Part shown: piece after piece, positions 33,699 through 42,656 of the stretch | Layout of the letters: every line of letters begins with the position of its first letter | Position numbering within the stretch: the stretch's first letter is position 1 | Assembly: GCF_001413955.1 (NCBI RefSeq) | Contig: NZ_LCTZ01000002.1 | Coordinates: 2,714,501-2,778,500 of the forward strand | DNA from: Flagellimonas eckloniae | Lineage (GTDB): Bacteria; Bacteroidota; Bacteroidia; Flavobacteriales; Flavobacteriaceae | Length of the DNA: 64,000 nucleotides | Direction: 5' to 3' | The notes under the pieces: model-generated | Seen by the model: only the letters and a program-made list of their open reading frames with translations | Databases searched by the model: none | Told to the model about the DNA's origin: nothing | Translations under genes and position numbers: made by a program

Positions 33699-35252
33699 TC
33701 AATTAAACGCTACTTTTACCAATTGTTTTTTGGAACCACGTTTGGCATAAAATAGCATATTATTTTCCGCTATGTTCTTTAATGGCTTTGAAACCATCAA
33801 TGGAAGTCTGGCTTCTTGGTTGTCTATTATTTTCTCATAGTCCATTTTTCCATCCTCATCCAAAGAGATTATAAAAACATTCCTGTTCCTACTAAGTCCC
33901 TGCTTGAAAATAATGCGTTCATTATTTATCAATTGGGGGTTCTCGGAAGATGTACAGATAAAGAAGTATGTTTTTCCATTTCTGGAATATGAGCTGTACG
34001 AAGCATATGCTCCATCACCTTGGGTAACCTCAGCCTTATTAATATTTCTTGCCCATGCCAAATCTCCATTGGTATTCAATTTGGCGCTTACAATGTCATT
34101 GTGGTGAAACCGTTCAATTCGTATTCGTTGCCCAGCTCCGGTTACTTCCATGCTATTGGTCACAAAATACTCTTCAGCATTGAAAAAGATTTCTTCTTCA
34201 GGTGTTATCTCCACTCCTTTAAAAACCAAATTCTTGATTTCCTTTTCTTCATCCCTACCAAATTTGTCTTCCATAAACTGTTGCGAAAATGGATTGTATT
34301 TTTTGGAATTGATGTTCAGCGAAATGGGATTAACATCAAAATAGGCAATACCATTATATCTATTATCCTTCCTATCTGCATAAAATCCAGTACAGACCAG
34401 TCTGTCACTTAATATAATAGGATATAATCCTTCCGAATACTTTCCGGGATCGTCAAAAGACTGTGTTTGACTTCCATTTTGTGAAACCTTAATCAATTCG
34501 TATTGAAATTTTCGCTCATCAACTCGAAACCGTTTCTTTTTAAAATAGGCTTTACCAATTATATATGCCGTTTGTAAATCTGAGGATATGGCAATATTTT
34601 CAAACGCATAGTTCTTTTCTTCTATTTCATATGAAAAGTCATGCTCAAATTTTTTGTTCAATGCGGTGTCATACAAATGAATAATATGTTTGTTGGATTT
34701 TCCTTTCTTGTGATGGGTACTAATAATGAAGCCCGTCTTTTCTTGGTTGAAAAGTATGGCCGTGGAGAAACCTTTTGAAAAATTCCTATTATAATAATTC
34801 TTGCCCACTGGATTCTGTACCTGCTCAGAAGAAATGGACAATAGCTTTTTCTCTCTAAAATTAAATTCGTGAATAGGGCTTGTATGCACTGAATACTCAT
34901 ACTGACCACGATCATAATTATAATTCAAAAACAACAGGTTCAATTGTCCGTTTTTTAGAAACCCATCTACAAAGTCAAGACCTTTGAGCTTGTAATTGTA
35001 TTCTGAGACTAACTGCAGGTTTCGGTCATAACGCTCAATCAAATATCCTTTTGGTTTAAGAATAAGCCCTTGAAAATAAGCTCTAACCAGTACATATCCG
35101 TCTTCACCATCATCAGCGATGGTCAAAAGGTTGGAATATCGGTATCTATCATTGAATTTTTCGCCAAAATCATAGGAAACGGGCATTTTTTGGGCATTAC
35201 CCATAACACCCATCAAAAATAGGAACAGTAGTACAAATCTTTGTTTCATCAT
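33699..35252 (-). CDS. Secreted protein of unknown function, probably beta-propeller-like
   Basis: A 517-residue protein with a signal peptide (cleavage near GNAQ, residues 1-20). No family is recognised. The mature part is rich in beta-strand-forming residues, with repeated Tyr/Phe-Asp and Gly-Asp turns (for example YSNLLTIADDGEDGYVLV and AYFKKKRFRVDERKF). It resembles a propeller or repeat domain. There is no C-terminal sorting tail. It lies 24 bp after the enoyl-CoA hydratase gene and 3 bp before the first META-like lipoprotein gene, suggesting a joint envelope function. Confidence 0.75.
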   Translation of the reverse strand: MMKQRFVLLFLFLMGVMGNAQKMPVSYDFGEKFNDRYRYSNLLTIADDGEDGYVLVRAYFQGLILKPKGYLIERYDRNLQLVSEYNYKLKGLDFVDGFLKNGQLNLLFLNYNYDRGQYEYSVHTSPIHEFNFREKKLLSISSEQVQNPVGKNYYNRNFSKGFSTAILFNQEKTGFIISTHHKKGKSNKHIIHLYDTALNKKFEHDFSYEIEEKNYAFENIAISSDLQTAYIIGKAYFKKKRFRVDERKFQYELIKVSQNGSQTQSFDDPGKYSEGLYPIILSDRLVCTGFYADRKDNRYNGIAYFDVNPISLNINSKKYNPFSQQFMEDKFGRDEEKEIKNLVFKGVEITPEEEIFFNAEEYFVTNSMEVTGAGQRIRIERFHHNDIVSAKLNTNGDLAWARNINKAEVTQGDGAYASYSSYSRNGKTYFFICTSSENPQLINNERIIFKQGLSRNRNVFIISLDEDGKMDYEKIIDNQEARLPLMVSKPLKNIAENNMLFYAKRGSKKQLVKVAFN

Positions 35253-35276
35253 AGTCTGGTTTGGTTAGACCAACAG

Positions 35277-36059
35277 CTAGGACCCAGGAAAATCTGCTTT
35301 CCGCTTCTCTAAAAAGGCCGAAGTACCTTCCTTAAAATCATTGGTACCAAAGCAGCTACCAAAAGCATCAACTTCTGCGGCATAACCGTTTACATCATAC
35401 TTAAAACCAGCATTTACAGCATTTATTGCATATTTTATCGCTACAGAGGAGTTATTCGATATCCTGCTTGCTATTTTATGGCCTAACGGGAGTAATTCTT
35501 CTTGCGAAACCACATGGTTTACAAGGCCATAATCAAGAGCTGTTGCTGCATCGATCATTCCAGCTGTCATAATCATTTCCATGGCCCTTCCTTTACCAAT
35601 AAGCATTGGAAGGCGTTGTGTGCCTCCATACCCTGGTATAAGGCCTAATGTAACCTCGGGCAGCCCCATTTTTGCATTTTCGCTCGCCAATCTAAAATGG
35701 CATGACATTGCCAATTCCAATCCACCCCCCAAAGCAAAACCATTTACCGCGGCAATCACCGGCGTGGAAAGGTTCTCTACAAAATTGAACAACAGTTTTT
35801 GACCTTCTGCCGCCAACTGCCATCCCTCTTGAATGGAAAAATCGGAAAACTCAGAAATATCGGCTCCCGCCACAAAAGCTTTTTCTCCGCTTCCTGTTAT
35901 AATGATAACCTTGATTCCAGTATCCTCATCCAACTCTTTGAAAGCAACATGAAGTTCTTCAATGGTTCTTTTGTTAAGCGCATTCAGTTTTTTGGGACGA
36001 TTAATCGTTATCGTTGCGATATTGTTCTCTTCTTCGATATAAATGTTCTTGTAATCCAT
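35277..36059 (-). CDS. Enoyl-CoA hydratase/isomerase family protein
   Basis: A 260-residue crotonase-fold enzyme. The oxyanion-hole segment AFVAGADISEF is at 61-71, and the two catalytic glutamates are Glu115 (GGGLELAMSC) and Glu135 (LPEVTLG). Both glutamates present supports a hydratase, probably in fatty-acid or branched-chain amino-acid degradation, acting on short-chain enoyl-CoA. It begins 36 bp after the histidine kinase stop and is followed by the secreted unknown after 24 bp. The grouping is probably one transcript of mixed function. Confidence 0.94.
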   Translation of the reverse strand: MDYKNIYIEEENNIATITINRPKKLNALNKRTIEELHVAFKELDEDTGIKVIIITGSGEKAFVAGADISEFSDFSIQEGWQLAAEGQKLLFNFVENLSTPVIAAVNGFALGGGLELAMSCHFRLASENAKMGLPEVTLGLIPGYGGTQRLPMLIGKGRAMEMIMTAGMIDAATALDYGLVNHVVSQEELLPLGHKIASRISNNSSVAIKYAINAVNAGFKYDVNGYAAEVDAFGSCFGTNDFKEGTSAFLEKRKADFPGS

Positions 36060-36095
36060 CTTAACGTCCTATGTAATTAAATTCTATATGAAATA

Positions 36096-37547
36096 TTATA
36101 GCTCTTTGGGAAATTTCACGGTAAATACGGTTCCCTTGCCTTCTTGTGAGGTAAAATCTATACTTCCGTTGTAATTTTCCACAATATTCTTAACCATTCC
36201 AAGACCAAGGCCCATTCCACTGGATTTTGTAGTGAATTTGGGTTCAAATATTTTTTGTTTGAATTGGTCTGAAATACCAATTCCGTTATCTGCCACCGAA
36301 ATTTTTACCATCTCTTCTTCGGAAGCCACAGTGACAAGAATTCTTGGGGAATCTACCTCAGGTAGGGCTTGAATCGCATTTTTTACCAGATTGGTGATGA
36401 CCCTGATGAGTTGTGTGCGATCTAGCTTGGCAATAACTTCTTTTTCATCAGCAATAAAATGAATGTACTCTTCATTAAAAATTTCCAATGCCAGTTTTAC
36501 GATTTTAACCACATTCAAGGTCTCATTTTGCTGGGCCGGCATATTCGCAAAATTTGAAAATGCTGAGGCAATATTGCTCATGGTATCTATCTGCTGAATC
36601 AATGTTTTCGAGAACTCTTTAATCTTGGTTTCTGCTTTTGGATCGTTGGGATCAAACTTGCGTTCAAAACTCTGTACTGTTAACCGCAAGGGTGTCAATG
36701 GATTTTTAATTTCATGTGCCACTTGCTTTGCCATTTCCCGCCAAGCTTGTTCCCGTTCACTTCTTGCTAATTTTACCGCGCTCTGTTCCAGCTCATCAAT
36801 CATTCCATTATAGGAATCCACCAATTTTCCAATCTCCTCTGTTGGATTTTCGATGTGGATTTTCTCATTCCCTTGGGTTAGGTTGGTCTGGTTCATCTTA
36901 TCCGATATGGTCTGTAATGACCGGGTAATGTATTTTGATATAAAATAGGCAAGGATAATTGCTGAAAGTAGCATCAACAAATACACCCCTCCCAACCGAA
37001 ACATAAACTCGCGCAACTCCATATTGCTGAAGGAATTATCTTCAAAATAGGGCAGGTTCATTATACCGATTGGTTTAAACTTTGCATCGTTTATGTAGGT
37101 ATACGAGGCCTTATAATTATCTCCAGCAGCTGTCTTTTCTTCAACATAACGTTTATTTGCACTGGACTGAAGATTATTTAAAATGGACGCATCTAGACAA
37201 TTGGAAATGGAATCTGCCTCAAAACTGGGTCGGGAACTTTTTACCAAAGCTCCTTCAAGGTCATAAATGTTGAAATTTACATTCTGCACATCCGCAATCT
37301 TGTAAATTTCGTCCATGAAAATAAATTCTAGATTCTCAGGAGTGGTTGGGTAAGTAGTTTCCCTTAAGGCGTAGGCTAAACTCTGGAGTATCTGTTCTTC
37401 TTTTCGCTCCAACCTATTTTCATGGTAGTCCTTGCTTTGTTCCCTATACTGATAAATGGTGACTCCTGCGATTAAAACAGATGCTATGAGCACCAGCAAA
37501 ATCATAGTGATAAAAATTCGAGACCTCAGGGAAAATTTCTTGAACAA
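36096..37547 (-). CDS. HAMP-domain sensor histidine kinase (NtrY-like)
   Basis: A 483-residue membrane kinase. It has transmembrane helices at about 12-32 and 186-205 enclosing a 150-residue periplasmic sensor domain, a HAMP domain (205-258), and an H box with His278 in AHEIKNPLTPLRL. The ATPase domain shows N (LVKNAIQAL), G1 (DNGIGIS) and G2 (GMGLGLGMV) boxes. The EIKNPLTP form is typical of NtrY-type kinases. No response regulator is adjacent; the upstream gene is hemJ, 69 bp away. The signal sensed is unknown. Confidence 0.93.
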   Translation of the reverse strand: MFKKFSLRSRIFITMILLVLIASVLIAGVTIYQYREQSKDYHENRLERKEEQILQSLAYALRETTYPTTPENLEFIFMDEIYKIADVQNVNFNIYDLEGALVKSSRPSFEADSISNCLDASILNNLQSSANKRYVEEKTAAGDNYKASYTYINDAKFKPIGIMNLPYFEDNSFSNMELREFMFRLGGVYLLMLLSAIILAYFISKYITRSLQTISDKMNQTNLTQGNEKIHIENPTEEIGKLVDSYNGMIDELEQSAVKLARSEREQAWREMAKQVAHEIKNPLTPLRLTVQSFERKFDPNDPKAETKIKEFSKTLIQQIDTMSNIASAFSNFANMPAQQNETLNVVKIVKLALEIFNEEYIHFIADEKEVIAKLDRTQLIRVITNLVKNAIQALPEVDSPRILVTVASEEEMVKISVADNGIGISDQFKQKIFEPKFTTKSSGMGLGLGMVKNIVENYNGSIDFTSQEGKGTVFTVKFPKEL

Positions 37548-37616
37548 ATTGAAACTGATTTGAGGTAAATTTACGCAATTATCACGCCATATTTAGGTTG
37601 AATTTAAGAGCAAGTT

Positions 37617-38165
37617 TCAAGCATTTGGATTTTTGTCCCTAATCCTTTTATACAGGCGGATACCAAGCATCAACAAAATAGCCAAGACAAAAATCCCAAA
37701 CACACCATAAATCCAATTGAAGGCATTTTTTAAAACAACCAAGAAAACTATTGCAAACAGGACCAACGTGGCAATCTCATTCCAGATGCGCATAAAACGC
37801 GAAGTATACTTGACATCATCTCGCTGTAACTGTTTGAAAATTTGATGGCATTTTAAATGATAGAAAAAAAGTAAACCCACAAACCCCAATTTTACATGCA
37901 TCCAAGCTTGCTGAAGCCAACCGGGCATCAAAATCAAAAGCCAAATGGCAAATAGGGTACATAAAATGGCCGATGGCCAGGTAATGATGTACCACAATCT
38001 TTTGGTCATGAGCTTTAACTGTTCCGATAAGATTTCTTTATCAGGAGATGGTTTTTGCCAAGCTTCAATATGATAAATAAACAATCGAGGAATGTAAAAC
38101 AACCCGGCAAACCAGGTAACCACAAAAATTAGGTGCAGTGATTTTATGTAATTGTAGATTTCCAT
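37617..38165 (-). CDS. hemJ: Protoporphyrinogen oxidase HemJ (UPF0093)
   Basis: A 182-residue protein with four or more transmembrane helices. The N-terminal YIKSLHLIFVVTWFAGLFYI (His11) and the following R27-L-F-I-Y-H match HemJ, which oxidises protoporphyrinogen IX to protoporphyrin IX in bacteria lacking HemG or HemY. It provides the step between HemF and HemH, whose genes lie 14-23 kb away in the same window. Here it is separated from other heme genes and followed by a histidine kinase. The strong motif match makes the assignment likely but not proven. Confidence 0.88.
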   Translation of the reverse strand: MEIYNYIKSLHLIFVVTWFAGLFYIPRLFIYHIEAWQKPSPDKEILSEQLKLMTKRLWYIITWPSAILCTLFAIWLLILMPGWLQQAWMHVKLGFVGLLFFYHLKCHQIFKQLQRDDVKYTSRFMRIWNEIATLVLFAIVFLVVLKNAFNWIYGVFGIFVLAILLMLGIRLYKRIRDKNPNA

Positions 38166-38183
38166 ATTATCGGTTGGTGGATC

Positions 38184-38227
38184 AAAGGTAAAGGGTGTCG
38201 TTCAAAAATGAAACACCCGTAACCTTT
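38184..38227 (-). terminator. Imperfect hairpin between the BNR-repeat gene and hemJ
   Basis: Two near-complementary 15-base arms (38184-38198 and 38213-38227, 13 of 15 pair) enclose a loop with TTC/GAA inner pairs. It lies 14 bp after the BNR-protein stop on the minus strand. No long T run follows, so termination is uncertain. Confidence 0.45.
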
Positions 38228-38240
38228 ATCCTTTGCCCAT

Positions 38241-41200
38241 TTATTCCTCAATACTTAAATAATCCAAGCGTAAACCATTAAACTCGGTATTAAACTCCTT
38301 CATCTCTTTTTCTATTAAGGCATCAAAAGCAGTTAGTTGTGTTTTTATTTTGGATGAAAGTTCATTTTTCACCGCGATATCTTGTTCTGTTGGTGGAAAA
38401 TCATCAATGGAGACCAAACTGTTGAGGTGCCCCAGCTTGTTTGTCAACCGAATTGGAAAATTAAGTGGGTCTTGATTGCTACGGTTCTTGGTTTGATACA
38501 AGGCTTTTTCTATCTCACCAAAATCCTCTTTCATTTTTTTTGCCTTTTCCACTAAATCTGTAGTTTGCCCATTGTCCTTATATTGTTTTACAAAAGCATC
38601 TAGTTTCGTATTGATTTTCCTAATCTTTTTTATGGATTTATGCGCTAGATCCACGGTTTCATTAATGTCTGAAATAAAATCATATTGCTTTTGCATATCG
38701 GTAACAGAAACCTCGGCCCTAGGATCTAGGAGAATATTAAATTCTTTGGATTGATTGTCCCCATTCACATTTAAATGAACCTGGTAGTTACCTGGGACCG
38801 CCTTTGCTCCACCTAAATTGGCCCACCAAAGTATCATGCCCTCCAATTTTTCTGCTCCCTTACCACGCGTATCCCAAACATGTGTGTTCCCTCCTTTTTT
38901 TATTTTTATTTTTTTCTTCTTGTCTTTCGAAAAATTACTGTAGCCCGCCAAAGTATCTCCATTCATTTTGGTATAGGTAACAGCAACACTATCCTTTTCT
39001 GTAAAATCTTTAAGGTAAAAATGGGTGACAACTCCATTTGGGTGATTTTGACCCTCCGTTTTTGAAGGTTTCTTAGCAGCAGTACCTTTGGTTCTATAGC
39101 TGTCATTAGGTTGATATAAAATGGCATTGGAACTCTTCTTGGAGACATCTAACTGATGTAAAACCGTTAAATCATCAATGACCCATAAACTTCGCCCTTG
39201 GGTAGCCACAATCAAATTGTTGTTCTTAATGGTTAAATCCGTAATGGGAACTATGGGTAAATTCAACTGAAATTTTTGCCAGCTTTTGCCATCATTAAAA
39301 GAAATATACATTCCCGTTTCAGTTCCTGCATACAATAGGCCCTTTACTTTTGGGTCTTCCCGAAGCACTCGTGTAAAGTGTTCGTTATTTATACCGTTCG
39401 TTATTTTATACCATGTCTTGCCATAATCTGTAGTCTTGTAAAGGTAAGGTTGAAAGTCCCCCAATTTATATCGTGTTGCTGCAACATAGCAAGTACCTTC
39501 ATCAAAAGCTGAAGGTTCTATACTGTTAATCATATTCCACTCGGGCATATTGGGTGGAGTAACATTTTCCCAATTTGCCCCACCATCTTTGGTCACGTGT
39601 ATCAGCCCATCGTCACTCCCTACCCAAAGCAATCCCTCTTTTATGGGACTTTCATTAGCGGCGAAAATGGTACAATAATATTCCACTCCTGTATTGTCTT
39701 GCGTAATTGGACCTCCACTGCTAACCAGTTTGTTCGGATCATTTCGTGTCAGGTCACCACTGAGCAATTCCCAACTTTGCCCTTCATTAGTGCTTAAATG
39801 TACATGGTTGGAAAACGTATACAGTTTTTTAGGGTCATGCTTACTAAAAATGATTGGAAAATTCCACTGAAAGCGATATTTCATGCCTTCGGCTCCATAT
39901 CCCATTGGGTTGTCTGGCCATACATTAACTCCCCTAACGGTATTATTCTTATGGTTTACTCTTGTTAAAAATCCGCCATAACTACCTCCATACACAATAT
40001 CATTGTTTGTTGGGTCTACAGCAATATGAGCCGATTCTCCCCCAGCTGTTGGTTCCCAATCGTCTTCACCAATAAAACCGCCATCGCTACGATGATTAAT
40101 TCTTATGGTAGAATTATCTTGCTGTGCCACATAAATCCGATACGGAAAAGCATTATCTGTTGTTACTCGATAAAACTGGGCTGTTGGTTGGTTGTAATAG
40201 GTGCTCCAGGTTTCACCACCGTCATAGCTGATCTGTGCTCCACCATCATCACCTATAATCATCCGTTTTGAATTCTCTGGGGAAATCCAAAGATCATGAT
40301 GATCTCCATGGGGTGCATTAAAGGTATTAAAGGTTTTACCCCCGTCTGTAGATTTGTGATAGCGTACGTTGAGAACATAAACCACATCTTCATCTTCGGT
40401 ATCCGCATATACTCGGGTATAGTACCAGGCCCGCTGTCTTAGTTTTCGTTCTTCATTGACACGTGTCCATTTTTTACCCCCATCATCAGAACGGTACAGC
40501 CCTCCTTTTTCCTTGTTTTCAATAATGGCCCAAACCCTGTCACTGTTTTTTGGTGACACGGTAACACCAATAATTCCTAAAGTGTCCTTTGGAAAGCCTT
40601 CATTTTTTGAAATTTCCATCCACGTTTCCCCACTATCAGTGCTCTTCCAAAGTGCGGATCCATCGCCCCCACTGCTCAAGCTATACGGTGTTCTTTTGGC
40701 TCGCCATGTGGATGCATAAAGTATTCTTGGGTTGTTAGGGTCAAAGGTTAAATCCACGGCCCCAGATTGATCATTTACGAACAAGACTTGCTTCCATGTT
40801 TTTCCACCATCAATACTTTTATACACTCCGCGTTCATTGGTAGGTTTGTAGATATTCCCCAGAACAGCTGCGAATACTGTGTTATAGTCTGTTGGATGGA
40901 TTCGAATTCGTGGTACATGACGACTGTTTTTAAGCCCCGCCGAAGTCCATGTTTTGCCAGCGTCCTCGGTCTTCCATATACCGTAACCACTGGATACATT
41001 TCCACGAAGTGTTTTTTCTCCACCTCCAGCATAAATTATATTAGGGTCACTTTTGGCCACCTCAACAGCGCCAATACTTCCTCCAAAATAGCCATCGGAA
41101 ATATTCTCCCAGCTACGGCCACCATCCAATGTTTTCCAAACACCGCCTCCAGTGGCTCCAAAATAAAAAAGATTCGGTTCTCCTGGAACTCCAGTTACTG

Positions 41201-41378
41201 CGGCAGAACGCCCACCTCGAAATGGCCCTACCAAACGGTACTCCAAACTGGAATAGAGTTCTTCTGGATATTCAGGAGCTGTTTGTGAAGATTTATTGCG
41301 TCGTTGAGCCTCTGCTATAGGGGTAAAAAGGCATAGTGCCAGCAATAACAAGCCGGCTTTGGAAAGTAGTTGTTTCAT
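38241..41378 (-). CDS. Large secreted VPS10/sortilin-like BNR-repeat protein
   Basis: About 1045 residues from the second ATG (MKQLLSKAG at 41378), which gives a standard signal peptide ending IAEAQ; the longer reading from 41429 adds 17 unlikely residues. The mature protein has at least eleven Asp-box motifs of the form S/T-x-D-x-G-x-x-W, including KTLDGGRSW, KTEDAGKTW and KSIDGGKTW. Together they form a beta-propeller like sortilin or glycosyl-hydrolase-74 proteins. The last 250 residues are helical and charged. It is a common flavobacterial secreted protein of unknown function, possibly binding carbohydrates or proteins. The start of hemJ follows 75 bp after its stop. Confidence 0.9.
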   Translation of the reverse strand: MKQLLSKAGLLLLALCLFTPIAEAQRRNKSSQTAPEYPEELYSSLEYRLVGPFRGGRSAAVTGVPGEPNLFYFGATGGGVWKTLDGGRSWENISDGYFGGSIGAVEVAKSDPNIIYAGGGEKTLRGNVSSGYGIWKTEDAGKTWTSAGLKNSRHVPRIRIHPTDYNTVFAAVLGNIYKPTNERGVYKSIDGGKTWKQVLFVNDQSGAVDLTFDPNNPRILYASTWRAKRTPYSLSSGGDGSALWKSTDSGETWMEISKNEGFPKDTLGIIGVTVSPKNSDRVWAIIENKEKGGLYRSDDGGKKWTRVNEERKLRQRAWYYTRVYADTEDEDVVYVLNVRYHKSTDGGKTFNTFNAPHGDHHDLWISPENSKRMIIGDDGGAQISYDGGETWSTYYNQPTAQFYRVTTDNAFPYRIYVAQQDNSTIRINHRSDGGFIGEDDWEPTAGGESAHIAVDPTNNDIVYGGSYGGFLTRVNHKNNTVRGVNVWPDNPMGYGAEGMKYRFQWNFPIIFSKHDPKKLYTFSNHVHLSTNEGQSWELLSGDLTRNDPNKLVSSGGPITQDNTGVEYYCTIFAANESPIKEGLLWVGSDDGLIHVTKDGGANWENVTPPNMPEWNMINSIEPSAFDEGTCYVAATRYKLGDFQPYLYKTTDYGKTWYKITNGINNEHFTRVLREDPKVKGLLYAGTETGMYISFNDGKSWQKFQLNLPIVPITDLTIKNNNLIVATQGRSLWVIDDLTVLHQLDVSKKSSNAILYQPNDSYRTKGTAAKKPSKTEGQNHPNGVVTHFYLKDFTEKDSVAVTYTKMNGDTLAGYSNFSKDKKKKIKIKKGGNTHVWDTRGKGAEKLEGMILWWANLGGAKAVPGNYQVHLNVNGDNQSKEFNILLDPRAEVSVTDMQKQYDFISDINETVDLAHKSIKKIRKINTKLDAFVKQYKDNGQTTDLVEKAKKMKEDFGEIEKALYQTKNRSNQDPLNFPIRLTNKLGHLNSLVSIDDFPPTEQDIAVKNELSSKIKTQLTAFDALIEKEMKEFNTEFNGLRLDYLSIEE

Positions 41379-41519
41379 TTTCTTAAGTGTTGAATTAGTC
41401 GGTATTAAATGTAGGGAAAAACATGGCATGTAACAATGTGGATAATTTAATACTAATGTATCAGATGAAGTAATCGTTCATTTTTAGTAGTTTTAGATTA
41501 TTAACACAAACACATTACC

Positions 41520-42653
41520 ATGGATATTTTTAGCAAGATCAAAGAGAAACTCACACATGAGTTTATTGATATTATTGAATGGCTCGACTATACTGATGAC
41601 ACCATTGCCCATAGATTTGAGCGTTATCAAAATGAAATAAAGAATGGGGCCAAGCTTATTGTAAGGGAAGGGCAGACCGCTGTTTTTATAAACGAAGGTC
41701 AATTGGCAGATGTATTTAAACCAGGCACTTATGACCTAACTACACAAAACCTCCCCATTTTAGCAACCCTAAAGGGTTGGAAATATGGTTTTAATTCTCC
41801 CTTTAAAGCTGAGGTCTATTTTGTGAACACCCATCTTTTTACCGATGAAAAGTGGGGCACCAAAAGCCCAATCACTTTAAGCGATGATCGTTTTGGCTTA
41901 GTGGAGATCAGAGCTTTTGGTACTTATGCCTTTAAAATTTCGGATGCCGGAAAATTTATTACGGACATTGTTGGAACCGATAACAACTTCACCAATTTTG
42001 AAATCAATGAACATCTAAAAAGTTTGATTGCAACCCGATTCACGGATACCGTCGGCGAAGCCAATTTGCCCATAGAATTGTATGCCGCAAATACTTCTGA
42101 ACTTTCAGAAACTTGTCAAGACGTCATGAAACCAGAATTCCTTTCTGTAGGGATTTCCTTGGAGAAATTCTATATCGAGAACGTCTCCATGCCCGAAGAC
42201 CTCAAAAAAGAAATCTTTGAGTACAGCCGTATTGATAAGTTGGATTTGGACAAATTGACCAAGTTTAAAACTGCAAAAGCTATTGAGGCAGCAGCCAAGA
42301 ATGAAGGTGGTACCGCCGGAGCTGGTATGGGAATGGGAATGGGTTTTGTATTGGCTCAACAAATGGGTGGCATGATGAGCCCCCAAATGGGTGGCGTTCA
42401 ACAAATTCAGCAGCCAGGAGTAACAGTTCCTCCACCAATGCCAACTGCAGTTCAGTATTTCTATGCTTCAAATGGAACGCAACAAGGACCAGTGTCTTTT
42501 GAGCAATTACAGGCTCTTTTTGCGGGGCGTACCGTTAATAGAGACAGTTTGGTTTGGAAACAAGGCATGGCAGCTTGGACCGCCTTGAAGGATGTTGAGG
42601 AATTAAAATCGTTTTTAGGGGGAAATACCCCACCACCGTTGCCAAACAATTAA
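41520..42653 (+). CDS. SPFH-domain protein with C-terminal GYF_2 domain (YdjI-like)
   Basis: A 377-residue soluble protein. The SPFH-type (virion core/YdjI-like) domain runs from about 30 to 250 (LIVREGQTAVFINEGQLAD, RAFGTYAFKISD). A Gly/Met-rich linker spans 265-290 (GAGMGMGMGF), then a PQM-rich spacer and a GYF_2/DUF4339 domain at 310-365 (FYASNGTQQGPVSFEQL, WKQGMAAWTAL). Bacillus YdjI acts with YdjG to recruit PspA during envelope stress. Here the GYF_2 domain replaces the usual C-terminal zinc ribbon. A zinc-ribbon membrane protein starts 3 bp downstream, so a complex is likely. No PspA gene is in the window. Confidence 0.88.
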   Translation: MDIFSKIKEKLTHEFIDIIEWLDYTDDTIAHRFERYQNEIKNGAKLIVREGQTAVFINEGQLADVFKPGTYDLTTQNLPILATLKGWKYGFNSPFKAEVYFVNTHLFTDEKWGTKSPITLSDDRFGLVEIRAFGTYAFKISDAGKFITDIVGTDNNFTNFEINEHLKSLIATRFTDTVGEANLPIELYAANTSELSETCQDVMKPEFLSVGISLEKFYIENVSMPEDLKKEIFEYSRIDKLDLDKLTKFKTAKAIEAAAKNEGGTAGAGMGMGMGFVLAQQMGGMMSPQMGGVQQIQQPGVTVPPPMPTAVQYFYASNGTQQGPVSFEQLQALFAGRTVNRDSLVWKQGMAAWTALKDVEELKSFLGGNTPPPLPNN

Positions 42654-42656
42654 TCT

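Noticed and set aside
40767..41288. 173-codon plus-strand ORF opposite the BNR-repeat protein
   Set aside because: It is antisense to Asp-box repeats, which is why it stays open; it has no start context or recognisable motif.
42105..42404. His-rich minus-strand ORF opposite the SPFH gene
   Set aside because: It is antisense to the Gly/Met-rich linker, which produces His runs when read backwards; no independent evidence.
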